Origin: an uncultured Phycisphaerales bacterium
GTDB taxonomy: Bacteria > Planctomycetota > Phycisphaerae > Sedimentisphaerales > Anaerobacaceae
Assembly: GCA_937927975.1 (NCBI GenBank)
Contig: CALEZT010000115.1
Span: forward strand, 33,673 to 97,672
Direction: 5' to 3'
Length of the DNA: 64,000 nucleotides
Shown: positions 63,873-64,000 of the stretch, piece by piece
Layout: every line of letters starts with the position of its first letter
How positions within the stretch are numbered: the stretch's first letter is position 1
Translations under genes and position numbers: made by a program
Notes under the pieces: model-generated
Database searches by the model: none
The model's input: only the letters and a program-made list of their open reading frames with translations
Told to the model about the DNA's origin: nothing

Positions 63873-64000
63873 TCAAACGCCCAGCTCGGGAAGTACCGAC
63901 CGGATCAGGGCGCGGGCGTCGTCCGGCAAGGCCGTCAGGGCGCAGGGTTGGTCTTGCGGACGGGTTTGCTTTTGATTGATCCGCCCCAGCAGGCTCCAGT
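63873..64000 (-). CDS. Possible 3' end of a - strand gene running off the window
   Basis: Read from the right edge, a frame without stops encodes about 41 residues ending LPDDARALIRSVLPELGV before TGA at 63875-63873. The composition looks protein-like, with an amphipathic C-terminal helix, but no family is recognised. If the sulfatase was interrupted by a mobile element, this could be the end of that element's gene; the evidence is thin. Confidence 0.25.
   Translation of the reverse strand, partial: WSLLGRINQKQTRPQDQPCALTALPDDARALIRSVLPELGV

Noticed and set aside
1..64000. tRNA, rRNA, CRISPR arrays, prophage, complete insertion sequence
   Set aside because: None seen by eye on either strand. 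Only a transposase fragment (15391) and a suspicious break (63560) hint at mobile DNA. A covariance-model RNA search was not possible.

Overview
This 64 kb window is chromosomal DNA from what is most likely a planctomycete of the Phycisphaerae/Sedimentisphaerales type (inferred, not proven). The evidence is: GC-rich coding DNA; several secreted formylglycine-type sulfatases; two pseudopilin-like proteins with an N-terminal [17 protein letters not shown] segment and a C-terminal H..DG element; secreted Gfo/Idh/MocA oxidoreductase with a Tat signal; a multiheme cytochrome-TPR protein; and modular LamG/discoidin surface proteins. Nearly every gene serves capture and breakdown of complex, probably sulfated and deoxysugar-rich, polysaccharide or glycoprotein. 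I found no rRNA, tRNA, CRISPR array or prophage.

Layout. (A) 1-6298, + strand: the 3' end of a LamG surface protein, a small secreted TIM-barrel glycosidase, a 56-codon ORF, and a very large fusion with an apiosidase-like glycosidase, PKD, LamG and a Sde182/DUF1593 nucleoside-hydrolase-like domain. (B) 6398-15381, + strand: a tight sugar operon holding an RbsB-like lipoprotein, a DUF2291 protein, RbsA and RbsC type ABC subunits, a FucI/AraA-type isomerase, a transketolase split in two, and an FGGY kinase. Three of the junctions are ATGA overlaps or near-contacts. The set reads as import, isomerisation, phosphorylation and two-carbon transfer of an unusual sugar; apiose is my leading hypothesis. 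A decayed transposase fragment separates it from a secreted GH31 enzyme. (C) 17403-21407: an octaheme cytochrome with HEAT-like and TPR repeats, and a sulfatase.

(D) 21474-34590, - strand: GH95 fucosidase, SSS symporter, sugar-1-phosphate guanylyltransferase, an aberrant GHMP-kinase-like protein, an M60 (enhancin-type) peptidase, a pseudopilin, a sulfatase, an exported oxidoreductase, and a HExxH peptidase. M60 plus GH95 suggests mucin-like or fucosylated glycoprotein substrates. (E) 35078-38413, + strand: a ROK repressor with recognisable candidate operators, a probably truncated secreted protein, and a XylR/AraC-type regulator. (F) 38563-49891, - strand: GH106 rhamnosidase, SGNH acetylesterase, an unassigned large glycosidase-like protein, a URO-D/corrinoid-methyltransferase-like protein, and an (alpha/alpha)6-barrel glycosidase. 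(G) 50401-64000, + strand: three modular surface proteins, two of which share a perfect 579 bp repeat; a pseudopilin, a GH2 enzyme, a sulfatase, and a sulfatase gene cut off after 36 codons. The last few hundred bases hold no recognisable gene apart from a possible partial ORF running off the end.
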